The translations under genes were made by a program, and so were the position numbers. The notes beneath the pieces were generated by a model, which did not search any database, was not told where the DNA came from, and saw only the letters and a list, made by a program, of their open reading frames with translations. A stretch of DNA of 64,000 bases, taken from Fusibacter ferrireducens. Lineage in GTDB: Bacteria; Bacillota; Clostridia; Peptostreptococcales; Acidaminobacteraceae. Positions within the stretch are counted from its first letter, which is position 1. Each line of letters opens with the position of its first letter. Below, one piece after another: positions 24,948-33,380 of this stretch. The stretch lies in NCBI RefSeq assembly GCF_015352425.1, contig NZ_JADKNH010000002.1, positions 295,169-359,168 of the forward strand. The letters run 5' to 3'.

Positions 24948-27844
24948 GATTCAATCCCCTTTCTTTTGATCTTGCCCCATCCGGATTGTCCAAGCATTAA
25001 ATTGAATTGACCCTCTATACGCCAAAAACTTACCAATTGTCGAACTCCAAAGTTCTCTAAAATTGCATAAAAGAGCATCTTCATAACATCCATAAATCTA
25101 TAATAGTGTTCTTCTCGTTCCGCAATCAACAGGGCCGTAATGGATACCAAAACGCCTAGCAAGATAGTCGTTATAAATAAAAGTAGTGCAATCTTCTCGT
25201 CTAGTATGCCCAAAATTGCCGCCAAGACAACCATAACATAGCCTTGCATTTCAATCATTGGGCCAAATGCTTCAAAGATCAAGTAATAAGGCAAAACAAA
25301 GATACCGGTACTTCCATACCGTCTATTGAACATCATTTTTCTATGAAAATACAAAATATCAATCAATCCTCTATGCCATCTAAACCTCTGATTCTTTAAA
25401 CTTTTCAGATCCTCAGGAACCTCCGTCCAGCAATTTGCATTAAAGGCATACAATATTTTATAACTGTGATTGATTTCTCGCATCATTCGACTTATTCTGA
25501 CAACGATTTCCATATCTTCCCCAACAGTATCTTTCTTATATTTACCTCTTGTGGTTAAGTATCCTCCCACAGAAATAACACGATCTTTTCTAAATAGGCC
25601 AAACGCACCTGATATGATGAGCAAACTATTCATCTGTTGCCAGCCTAACCGACCTGCCATAAAAGCTCTAATGTATTCGATGGTTTGAAATCTTGCCAAG
25701 ATATTCTTGGACAAAACAACTTCTGTAATCAAACCTTGATCCACTTTACAGCTGTTAATAGGACACACATTTCCACCTAATGCAGGTGTCTCTTTACTCT
25801 CATCAATCGTTAGCGAGGCCAATCTCAACAGTGACTCAGGCTCTAACAACGAGTCTGCATCAATGCCACAGAAGAATTCTTTATTGGCAACATTTATACC
25901 TGCATTTAAAGCATCTGCCTTCCCACCATTATTTTTATCGATGACCACGAGCTTCGGCAATGATGCATTGCGATAAATACCTCTAATTGGAACTGTATCT
26001 AAACTGATCTGATACTGATAATCCACACGGATCAATTTAAAGGCTTCAATCAACCGACGCAGTGTTTCATCGTTACTGCCATCATTGACAACAATCAATT
26101 CGTAATCGGGATACTTTAAATTCAAAAGCGAGCGCACACTTGAGACGATTGACTTTTCTTCGTTAAAAGCTGGGGCAATAATAGATATAGATGGAATCAT
26201 TTTATGCCTAAAAAGCATGGATATATTTTTAAAGTTCCAAAGCTTTGCTTGTTTTCTCACGTTAGCATAGGAAAAGCACATTAATATCAAATAGGAAATA
26301 TTAATGGCCACCGAATAATATGCCAGTATATAATTAAAGCCAATGACATATTTTTTTAAGAATAATCTCGTTCCCACTACACCGATTTCATTTGAATATT
26401 TTATAAAGAACAAAAGAGGATAAGCTAAAAAGCCAATTAAAGTGAACATTAGAACCACTTTGGCAAGTTTCTTATCTTTTAAATGAACCTCAGATATTTT
26501 ATTGAGTTCGAACGGTTCTGTGCCCCACTTTTCGATTATGCGTCGATTTAGATATCGCCTTAACTCCAATCCAATTTGAGATTCAGGATCTACTCTTTCC
26601 TTTAATATTTCAATAAGCATATTCTCTAGATCAAAATCTCTATTTAAGTTCATAAAACCAATGAGCTCATTGATCTTGCCATTTAATATGATCTCCCCTA
26701 AAATCTCCTTAGCGTAATGGGGATGCTTGCTGTTGAGTTTTAAAATATAGTACTCAATTTTGTTAGAAAAAATTTGTGCCATTCTCTTTTTTATATCCAT
26801 ATTGGATTCAGCAAAAAATGACTCTTCCAATATGTATAAAAAGCGCGGATTATGCTCTATCATCTTTGTGATGACTGCAATTAGAGTTTTCTCAAAATCC
26901 GCTTCATTTAAATGAGCGAGCAATATTTTAAAATGCTCTGTTCGATTCACTTTGGAGAGCGCCCAAAATGCGTTGTTTTTGATTATGACATGATCATTTT
27001 CATAATATTTGGCCTCCGAAAAATCAATGAAATAATAATTGGATAAAGTTTTACAGGACAATGTCAATAATTTATTAAAATCTTCATCCAGATAACTTAT
27101 TCTATATTTGGTCTTGTTGCTTTTTATTTGTTCTAAATAGTATGCTTTAAGTGCTTTATACTTTGTTTCATAATCATCGACAAAACGGAATAGGTATCTC
27201 TTGGTGTCTTCATTGAAGTTTTCAGCAGCATATTTCAAATTCAACTCAATAAGTTCTATATCATTGGTCTCATACAATGCCAACAGATAGGGTTGAACTA
27301 AGTAACCAAACTCAAGAATATTGGAGATGGCCTTAGTGCGATACCATTTATGTGTGCCTATAAGTGCCTTGGTCATAACCTCAATTGATTTTGGATTTCG
27401 GATATCTGTTAACGCGTTTGAAATATATATTTTGACTGAATAGTCCTTTTCATGCATCAATGCGCTTTCAAGTGCCATTCTCGCATTTTCGCTTCCAATG
27501 AGTCCCAAATATGTACAAGCTTCTTTTCGCCTAGTCTTAGAAATAGATTTCAACTTCCTGATCTCAATTTTCTCAATTTTTATCAGTTCTTTACTTTGAA
27601 GATGTTGCTCTAAATCCTCCATGATCAAATTTTGTTTGATTTCCTTGATTTCGCGCAAAGAATCAAATGTCCCTTCAAAAGAATGATCCACAAGGGACAA
27701 TACCGTTGCCAGCCTCTTATTATTTCTTGTATAAATTTCTTCTAAGCTCGAAAACTTATTGCCAATGATCCGCATCATCAACACTGTAATAAAATAAAGA
27801 ATAACGAGCATCAATACGATTAAACCATTCACATGAATACTCAT
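24944..27844 (-). CDS. HEAT-repeat/GT2 fusion: processive membrane glycosyltransferase (polysaccharide synthase)
   Basis: A 966-residue protein. An N-terminal helix (residues 6-27) is followed by about 330 residues of helical HEAT-like repeats (SENARMALESALM, ALTDIRNPKSIEVMTKALIG and so on), two membrane helices (about 466-535), then a family 2 glycosyltransferase domain from residue 561. The catalytic set is complete: VNDGS (Asp588), the metal-binding DAD (662-664), GED (775-777) and Q-x2-RW (819-823), the pattern of processive synthases such as cellulose, hyaluronan and PNAG synthases. Three or four helices follow (850-915). It overlaps the ODP sensor gene upstream and the hydrolase gene downstream by 4 nt each. 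Cytosolic HEAT repeats in front of a synthase are unusual and no PilZ domain is seen. The product sugar is unknown. Confidence 0.82.
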   Translation of the reverse strand: MSIHVNGLIVLMLVILYFITVLMMRIIGNKFSSLEEIYTRNNKRLATVLSLVDHSFEGTFDSLREIKEIKQNLIMEDLEQHLQSKELIKIEKIEIRKLKSISKTRRKEACTYLGLIGSENARMALESALMHEKDYSVKIYISNALTDIRNPKSIEVMTKALIGTHKWYRTKAISNILEFGYLVQPYLLALYETNDIELIELNLKYAAENFNEDTKRYLFRFVDDYETKYKALKAYYLEQIKSNKTKYRISYLDEDFNKLLTLSCKTLSNYYFIDFSEAKYYENDHVIIKNNAFWALSKVNRTEHFKILLAHLNEADFEKTLIAVITKMIEHNPRFLYILEESFFAESNMDIKKRMAQIFSNKIEYYILKLNSKHPHYAKEILGEIILNGKINELIGFMNLNRDFDLENMLIEILKERVDPESQIGLELRRYLNRRIIEKWGTEPFELNKISEVHLKDKKLAKVVLMFTLIGFLAYPLLFFIKYSNEIGVVGTRLFLKKYVIGFNYILAYYSVAINISYLILMCFSYANVRKQAKLWNFKNISMLFRHKMIPSISIIAPAFNEEKSIVSSVRSLLNLKYPDYELIVVNDGSNDETLRRLIEAFKLIRVDYQYQISLDTVPIRGIYRNASLPKLVVIDKNNGGKADALNAGINVANKEFFCGIDADSLLEPESLLRLASLTIDESKETPALGGNVCPINSCKVDQGLITEVVLSKNILARFQTIEYIRAFMAGRLGWQQMNSLLIISGAFGLFRKDRVISVGGYLTTRGKYKKDTVGEDMEIVVRISRMMREINHSYKILYAFNANCWTEVPEDLKSLKNQRFRWHRGLIDILYFHRKMMFNRRYGSTGIFVLPYYLIFEAFGPMIEMQGYVMVVLAAILGILDEKIALLLFITTILLGVLVSITALLIAEREEHYYRFMDVMKMLFYAILENFGVRQLVSFWRIEGQFNLMLGQSGWGKIKRKGIES

Positions 27845-29823
27845 TCCATTAGTCCTTTCAACTTTTTATTGACAATACCTAGAAGTTCAGACAGCAAATA
27901 CGGTTTTTTGATATAATGAATCACACCTAATGCAAGGGCTCTGCCAACACTTTCTTCATCTTTTTGATGTGACAAATAGATCATGTCTATATCCTTTGTT
28001 TTAGAGCTTTTTTGAAGAGCTTCCCTCAAGAGAAAACCATCCATCTTATCTAAAATGATATCTGAGATAATCAATTTAGGCAGATGTAGTCTCGCAAGTT
28101 CAAGACCTGTGGTACCGTCACTTGCAGAAATCACCTCGATATTGAGTTCTCCAATAAAGTTCTTTAAAACTTCAAGATTTATAATGTCTGAATCTACTAA
28201 GAGAATTTTTTGAGTTTGATTCGACTCTTGCTGTACCCCACCTGTATAACAGAAGTAGTTTTTGCCCCTCATCTTTGCAATGCGCAGACGATTTAAAGCT
28301 TGCTCCATATAGTTTTTAATGGTGAGCTCATAGGAAATGGCATCTAGTTCTAATTCTTCTGCAAATGCAGCTCCAATTGAAACAGTCAGCTTTCCTAAAA
28401 AATTTTCACTGAGCTCTATTGCATTTCTAAACGATTCTACTAAGGTTATTAAGTCATTGGGATCATAACCCTTTAAATAGAGTCCAAAATCCGTCTCATC
28501 AAGTTTAAATACAGCCTGTTCTCCAAAAGTTTCTTTGAGCATATAGGTCATATTAGTGAGGACTGCCTCATCTTCTTTAGCCCCATACTTCAATTTATAA
28601 TTTGAAAAGTCATCAATGCTAATGCATATGAATGCCCCCACATTTCTCCAGTCCTCTTCATTTAACTCTTCAAGTAAAAGTGTCATCAAAAATCGCTCAT
28701 TAAAGAGGCCTGTTACGGGACACTTTACAAGCTTTTCGCTGACATTTTTTATAGTTTGATCTAATGATTGGTTGATCTCAATCAATTTTCTATTCTGAGC
28801 ATCTACCTCTGCCAAACTATGAGTCATAATTTTAGGCAGCTCAAGATCATAAATAACACACAAATTTCGAACAAAAGGTTCAATGACAGTTAGCCAAATC
28901 ATCCCTTTCACTTCTTGGATTTTAACAAAGATATGTTGCCACACCTCTTTAGGATCACCGCTGTATGCAACAACTTCATTTTGATCATTCAAGGCAAATA
29001 CTTTCATTGCATCATAAATCTCTCGAACTTCTCTCGGGGGATACAATGTAATCAATCTTTGATAGACTTCATTAAATACAATTAAATAGCCGCCCTCTTT
29101 CATCAGATTTTTTTTAATTGGACTCAGAAGTGTACCGCATTCCAGTGTTCGAAGTGCTTCAATATACTTTTTTATATTTGTCTTTATAATTGCTCCATGT
29201 TGTGGCAATATCATTTGAATATCATAGAACATCAGCGTGTCCATCACAGGTCTTAGTACAGAGTTTGAAGGCATGTAGTGTTCATGAAAAGTCAACATTT
29301 TTCCCAAGTAATCATCATCTGCATAAATCGTTCTATTATAGCTGAATGCACCAAATAGATCACTTGAAAATAAAATCTTGTTGACCCGATCGTAGCTTGC
29401 AAACGCACCCGCAAAATGCAAATAGGGCGTCAATATAAATTCTAAAACTCTGCCATTGCCGAAAGTCAATTGATTGTCATGTTCCTCTATTAAATAATAA
29501 GGGGACTGAATTCCGTAATATTGAATTAGAGTCATCGTCCTCCAAGTCGTTACGACTTCCGCCTTTAAGCCAACTGCTTCAAGTAGGGGAATCTGAGAAC
29601 AAAAATCAGGATCTTCATGATGTACAACAACATACTTAATTTGATCTAACGACACAATAGAGACCACGTTCTCTAATACTTGCTCAAAATCAAGTTTTGA
29701 TCCAGGATCAAATAGCACTGCCTCATTGCCATCAATCAGTAAATACGGATTACAATCCAAACCGTTATGCATCTCGATATTTCCCACATGAAAAGTATCT
29801 GCCTTTAACTCAATATAACTCAT
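27841..29823 (-). CDS. ODP (oxygen-binding di-iron) - degenerate GGDEF - response receiver sensor protein
   Basis: A 660-residue cytosolic protein with three parts. Residues 1-250 are a metallo-beta-lactamase fold like the di-iron sensor ODP: HHEDPD (68-73), His136, Asp155 and His209 are in the positions of flavodiiron ligands. After a coiled coil (about 340-372) comes a GGDEF domain (about 375-535) whose signature is DETDF (442-446) instead of GG(D/E)EF, so it probably cannot make cyclic di-GMP. The C-terminal receiver (540-655) keeps Asp544, Asp588, Ser618 and Lys640 and can likely be phosphorylated. Ribosome site GGGGGA. It is coupled to the synthase gene by ATGA. I infer that it passes oxygen, redox and phosphorylation signals to the synthase. 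Confidence 0.82.
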   Translation of the reverse strand: MSYIELKADTFHVGNIEMHNGLDCNPYLLIDGNEAVLFDPGSKLDFEQVLENVVSIVSLDQIKYVVVHHEDPDFCSQIPLLEAVGLKAEVVTTWRTMTLIQYYGIQSPYYLIEEHDNQLTFGNGRVLEFILTPYLHFAGAFASYDRVNKILFSSDLFGAFSYNRTIYADDDYLGKMLTFHEHYMPSNSVLRPVMDTLMFYDIQMILPQHGAIIKTNIKKYIEALRTLECGTLLSPIKKNLMKEGGYLIVFNEVYQRLITLYPPREVREIYDAMKVFALNDQNEVVAYSGDPKEVWQHIFVKIQEVKGMIWLTVIEPFVRNLCVIYDLELPKIMTHSLAEVDAQNRKLIEINQSLDQTIKNVSEKLVKCPVTGLFNERFLMTLLLEELNEEDWRNVGAFICISIDDFSNYKLKYGAKEDEAVLTNMTYMLKETFGEQAVFKLDETDFGLYLKGYDPNDLITLVESFRNAIELSENFLGKLTVSIGAAFAEELELDAISYELTIKNYMEQALNRLRIAKMRGKNYFCYTGGVQQESNQTQKILLVDSDIINLEVLKNFIGELNIEVISASDGTTGLELARLHLPKLIISDIILDKMDGFLLREALQKSSKTKDIDMIYLSHQKDEESVGRALALGVIHYIKKPYLLSELLGIVNKKLKGLME

Positions 29824-29899
29824 CTCTTCCCCCGTGTTGATTTATTTGATCTACTTATCCATATGTACCCATATTATTACAAAAAAAAATAATGCGACT

Positions 29900-29935
29900 A
29901 AAAAAACTTCTCGAAAAATGAATTTTCAAGAAGTT
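29900..29935 (-). terminator. Intrinsic terminator overlapping the stop of the diguanylate cyclase gene
   Basis: Stem AACTTCT/AGAAGTT (29905-29911 with 29929-29935) plus inner A-T pairs, followed on the minus strand by a T7 run. It contains the stop codon of the upstream gene. It would cut or reduce transcription between the cyclase and the ODP-synthase-hydrolase genes. Confidence 0.75.
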
Positions 29936-30810
29936 TCATCTAAATACGCTATGATCGTTTTATTTCTACCCTCGCTTTTGGCTTGCAGTAAACATTGGTC
30001 TGCCATTCTAATGAGGTTTTCATAATCTCCAATATGGCCCTCACAGACGACAACACCAAAACTACAAGTTAATCTAATTTCAGGAAATTTAGGGCCGAAA
30101 TGCGCCAACTCAATTTGACTTTTAATATGTTGCATGATGGATTCAATATTATGGCTATTTAAATTTTGTAGTACAATTAAAAACTCTTCGCCACCATATC
30201 GAGCTACCCAATCACTTGAACTTCTTATGGTATTTTTGAGGAGATTCGAAAAATTAATAAGGACTCTATCACCCACATCATGTCCATAGAGATCATTAAT
30301 TTGTTTGAATTTATCAATATCAGCCATTACAATAGCCAATGTCCCTTTTTTATAATAACTATGCATTAGATCAAGTGGCAATTTCTGAGTAATATATCGA
30401 CGATTAAATAATCCTGTCATCTCATCAGTAATGATCATCTGATTCATGCCTTCGATTATAGCAGTTATGTCTCTGTTATCATGCTCTTCTGTTTCTTCAA
30501 AGATATTGCTACCATCAATTTGATCTGTCAGTTCAACAACAAATTTACGATTACCCTCTTGAATTGGAAAACCATATATAATATAGCTTTTCCCTTCTAA
30601 AAATTCTAGTCTAGTCATTTTACGATTTTCCTGCAGAACTTTAGCGCAAAAGCAATCTTCTTTCAATCTGCATAAATGATTACAGGGTTTCCGCTCCAAT
30701 TCATTTTGACAGTCCAGCGTATAAGTGACTTTTTCATCAAAATCTACAATTCTTATATGTTCAAATAAGGGTTCATATCTTTTTTTTAAATTTATAAGCA
30801 CCGATTGCAT
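29926..30810 (-). CDS. Diguanylate cyclase with Cys-rich N-terminal sensor region
   Basis: A 294-residue protein. The C-terminal GGDEF domain is intact: TDEMTGLFNRRY, then ADIDKFKQINDLYGHDVGD and the active signature RYGGEEF. So it should make cyclic di-GMP. The N-terminal 100 residues hold five Cys in a cluster (CNHLCRLKEDCFC, plus one upstream), suggesting an iron-sulfur or zinc redox sensor. The start is the ATG at 30808-30810, 6 nt behind GGGGAGA. It lies between the DUF2294 gene and the ODP sensor gene, with a terminator after it. There is no visible inhibitory RxxD site directly before GGEEF. Confidence 0.88.
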   Translation of the reverse strand: MQSVLINLKKRYEPLFEHIRIVDFDEKVTYTLDCQNELERKPCNHLCRLKEDCFCAKVLQENRKMTRLEFLEGKSYIIYGFPIQEGNRKFVVELTDQIDGSNIFEETEEHDNRDITAIIEGMNQMIITDEMTGLFNRRYITQKLPLDLMHSYYKKGTLAIVMADIDKFKQINDLYGHDVGDRVLINFSNLLKNTIRSSSDWVARYGGEEFLIVLQNLNSHNIESIMQHIKSQIELAHFGPKFPEIRLTCSFGVVVCEGHIGDYENLIRMADQCLLQAKSEGRNKTIIAYLDETS

Positions 30811-30833
30811 TAGATTTCTCCCCACAATTCATT

Positions 30834-31187
30834 TTAAAGGATAGAGCTTTCACTTTTTAAAATCACTTGGAACTTATTATTGTCTATATCAATAACATGA
30901 TCCACATATTTAATAGGTTGTTGCATTTCTTGCTCAAGTTCATCAATAAACTCATAAATGACAATCCCGCCCACACGACTGTATAAATCTGTCAACAAAG
31001 TCGAGGCATTATCCAAATTTTCATAAACAAACCTCTCAAGTGGTGAAAAAACCAAGGCAAAATTGATTATAATGTGCTTATCCTCAATCTTTACATAAAT
31101 ATTTTTAGGCCCCCGCCCTCCAACTCTCTTAATATGTCCCACATATTTAGAAAGAATCAGTCTTTCATACTCCCTCTTTGCGTTCAA
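30834..31187 (-). CDS. DUF2294 (YbcI-like) domain protein
   Basis: A 117-residue protein matching the small DUF2294 family by its core: RVGGRGPKNIYVKIEDKHII near residue 17-36, then VFSPLERFVY, and a C-terminal strand with ID-x2-NNKFQVIL. I start at the TTG at 31185-31187, 4 nt behind AAGGAGGG; the longer frame enters the leader hairpin region. The family is found with signalling genes in several Firmicutes but has no settled role. It is the first gene of the polysaccharide/signalling cluster, 23 nt before the cyclase. Confidence 0.7.
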   Translation of the reverse strand: MNAKREYERLILSKYVGHIKRVGGRGPKNIYVKIEDKHIIINFALVFSPLERFVYENLDNASTLLTDLYSRVGGIVIYEFIDELEQEMQQPIKYVDHVIDIDNNKFQVILKSESSIL

Positions 31188-31232
31188 ATTACCCTCCTTG
31201 GATCTGAAAATCTCTATTAGAGTCCATTCTAA

Positions 31233-31274
31233 TAAAAAAAATAAAACCAATATAGTTGTATACTATATTGGTTT
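31233..31274 (-). terminator. Terminator-like hairpin in the leader of the polysaccharide/c-di-GMP cluster
   Basis: A perfect 13-bp inverted repeat (31244-31256 with 31262-31274, 5-nt loop) is followed on the minus strand by a run of T interrupted once by A. It lies inside the leader, about 85 nt after the predicted start and 57 nt before the first gene, so it looks like an attenuator. Confidence 0.7.
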
Positions 31275-31365
31275 ACATAAAAAGCTGAATTACTCCTCTT
31301 TTATAGTCTAACCGAAATATTCTATTGGTCTTATGCATCTTCAAGGGACTTAGATATATATGTAA

Positions 31366-31394
31366 ATTATATTCGATTTATCCTTTTATGTCAA
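31366..31394 (-). promoter_or_regulatory. Consensus sigma-A promoter of the polysaccharide/c-di-GMP cluster
   Basis: Minus-strand TTGACA (31389-31394), exactly 17 nt, TATAAT (31366-31371): a perfect consensus. The start should fall near 31359, giving a leader of about 170 nt before the DUF2294 gene. Such a strong promoter in front of an attenuator fits control after initiation. The remaining part of the 31188-31542 gap has nothing else I can name. Confidence 0.85.
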
Positions 31395-31501
31395 TTGACC
31401 TAAATGGTTCTTTATATTGTTATTCTCACATTTTTTCTGTATATTTTTAAATATATTACACTTTGTTAACATTATTGTCCTATGACTATGGTCTTGCTCT
31501 T

Positions 31502-31533
31502 AAAAAAAGAATAGAGACCAAAGCCCTCTATTC
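31502..31533 (-). terminator. Intrinsic terminator of the flavodoxin gene
   Basis: Stem GAATAGAG/CTCTATTC (31509-31516 with 31526-31533) followed on the minus strand by T7. It begins 10 nt after the stop codon. Confidence 0.85.
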
Positions 31534-31542
31534 AATAGTTCT

Positions 31543-32037
31543 TTATATTATATCAGTATTAATGATTTTCGCCAAGCCCTCAATTGCTTCATATTTAGGA
31601 TTCGGTAAAAGTTGACCCGTTTTTTCACTATTTTTGATCATCATCTTCGTAATCGTTCTATGGAGAAATTTCATCTTATTGAGATCCAATTCACCGCCAA
31701 ATGAAACTCGAACCCTAGAGTGTTCAATTATAGCCTTTGGGAAAGCATGCTCTAAATAAGTGCCTACATTGGCTTCAATGCCACAACATAAAAATATGAA
31801 AATAGGGTGTTTAATCATTTCAGCTTCATTTGCTTCGCAAAACTGCTTCATTTCTTTTTGAATTTGTCCCATATAAATGGATGCCCCAATGATTAATTTA
31901 TCATATTGCGTCAAATCAACATTTCTATTTTGCATTAAATTAAGGCATTCCACTTTGTCTTCAATCTGTTCTCCAAGCTTTTTTGCCATACGCTCTGTTA
32001 ACCCATAAGTTGATGTATATAATATTAACGTGCTCAT
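31543..32037 (-). CDS. Flavodoxin-domain protein (HemG-like/Flavodoxin_5)
   Basis: A 164-residue protein. The FMN phosphate loop is STLILYTSTYGLTERMA at the N-terminus; DKLIIGASIYMGQIQ and the aromatic/Gly loop CCGIEANVG follow. The length and the C-terminal helix match flavodoxin-like proteins of the HemG group, which in other bacteria oxidise protoporphyrinogen. Here no heme genes are near, so it may be a general electron carrier or reductase. It has its own promoter and terminator and sits beside a hemerythrin-type sensor and a DsrE protein. Confidence 0.82.
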   Translation of the reverse strand: MSTLILYTSTYGLTERMAKKLGEQIEDKVECLNLMQNRNVDLTQYDKLIIGASIYMGQIQKEMKQFCEANEAEMIKHPIFIFLCCGIEANVGTYLEHAFPKAIIEHSRVRVSFGGELDLNKMKFLHRTITKMMIKNSEKTGQLLPNPKYEAIEGLAKIINTDII

Positions 32038-32073
32038 TGTTCGCCTCCAAATTTATAATGATCTATTATAGAT

Positions 32074-32102
32074 AATATATTACCTTTTAAGATCGAGGTC
32101 AA
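32074..32102 (-). promoter_or_regulatory. Promoter of the flavodoxin gene
   Basis: Minus-strand TTGACC (32097-32102), 17 nt, TATATT (32074-32079). Upstream, near 32115-32135, two direct GGTTAGA repeats spaced one helical turn apart could bind a regulator. Confidence 0.65.
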
Positions 32103-32187
32103 CACTTTTAGCCCATTCTAACCAAACTCTAACCTTAAATGGGTTTATTGCAGATCATCCCGTAGAATGTCCTTAATTAATTGCGGA

Positions 32188-33354
32188 TTACATGAGTCTC
32201 TTCTCACCTTTTATAGAGATTATTTCATCCACAATTTGACTCACTTCAAGCGTACCTATATACACTCCCGCTTGATCTCTCAGAGCAAAATACTGAATCC
32301 ATACCTTATGCGCTTTATAATTAATCCAAAAAACGGCTTTTTCTCTTGCGCCAGATTTAAACGCTTCAATAATTTCAAGCACCTTATCCACGCTTTCAGG
32401 CGGATGACACTGTCTAACATCTCTGCCCAAAACCGCTGTTGATCTTGGAAAAATACGCTCTTGGGATCTCGAGAAATAGCGTACTTTGTCTTGTGCATCT
32501 ATAAAAGTCAAATCAACAGGAATCGCTGAAAACAATGACTCTAATTGCTCATAAGTCAAACTGCCTGTTTCAGTTTTATAGATACCATCTTTAACGGAAA
32601 AAGATGTCACAGCATCTGGTAGAAAAACTTCTGGCTTTTCAATAAAAGGGAAATCATATTCAAAGCTCTGCTTATACATCGCATTCCATTCAGTGTGCTC
32701 CAAAACCTCGCTTGCAACGGGAATCAATATCAATTCCTCTTTTTTGAGCACGCCAAGCATGCTGAAAATTAACATACCCAGTTTCTGGTTGATATCCTTC
32801 TCACTGGATGTTACATTTCCTAGAATTTCAATGGTCTCTCTGATTTCCTGTCTAACGCGATCGTGAAGAGACCACATTATAGAAAGGCCTTGAAATTTAG
32901 GCATACGTTTTTCAAGATATGGAAAGAGTATATTTTCCTTTTTTAAATAGTGCTCATTGAATAACTTCAGTTCAGAAATAGCCTCCAAAAGCAATACTCT
33001 GTTTTCAACACAGTTTTCCAATTTTATAATTTTTTTAATCGCTTCTATCTTCATGACTAAAGCCGCATTTTCAGCCAATAGATTGTTGATAAAATCATCC
33101 TCACTCGGCTTTTCCCACGCATAGTTAATCAAGCTTTTATAAAAGACATTAATGACTTTATCCAGACATAAAAGGATAGATTTTGGCTTACGCCCTTCTT
33201 GGAGGAGATGATAAAAAATATCAAAAACTTCACTGGGTTTGACGTGCTCAATATCTGAGCAATACTGATCATATAATGCCTTCCCGTCTCCACCATCAAG
33301 GAGGCTCTTTGTATATTCAATTAATCGCTCAACGCGTTTTTCATCAACAGACAT
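32188..33354 (-). CDS. DUF438 - hemerythrin-like - PAS domain protein
   Basis: A 388-residue cytosolic protein. Residues 1-80 fit DUF438, the middle (about 125-215) is a hemerythrin-like helical bundle with FNEHYLKKENILFPYLEK, WSLHDRVRQE and KKEELILIP supplying His/Glu ligands. The C-terminal 110 residues are a PAS domain (IPVDLTFIDAQDKVRYFS, then RDVRQCHPP and the end KVWIQYFALRDQAG). The start is the ATG at 33352-33354, 6 nt behind AAGGAG. Family members are thought to sense oxygen, nitric oxide or heme. It lies 26 nt after the DsrE-like gene. No output domain is seen, so it may act on a partner. Confidence 0.88.
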   Translation of the reverse strand: MSVDEKRVERLIEYTKSLLDGGDGKALYDQYCSDIEHVKPSEVFDIFYHLLQEGRKPKSILLCLDKVINVFYKSLINYAWEKPSEDDFINNLLAENAALVMKIEAIKKIIKLENCVENRVLLLEAISELKLFNEHYLKKENILFPYLEKRMPKFQGLSIMWSLHDRVRQEIRETIEILGNVTSSEKDINQKLGMLIFSMLGVLKKEELILIPVASEVLEHTEWNAMYKQSFEYDFPFIEKPEVFLPDAVTSFSVKDGIYKTETGSLTYEQLESLFSAIPVDLTFIDAQDKVRYFSRSQERIFPRSTAVLGRDVRQCHPPESVDKVLEIIEAFKSGAREKAVFWINYKAHKVWIQYFALRDQAGVYIGTLEVSQIVDEIISIKGEKRLM

Positions 33355-33380
33355 CGGAAACTCCTTTTCTTTTCTCATGT

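Noticed and set aside
31188-31394. Cyclic di-GMP riboswitch in the polysaccharide leader
   Set aside because: Neither the GEMM-I core (GGNCACGCACAGGGC-like) nor the GEMM-II pattern is present.
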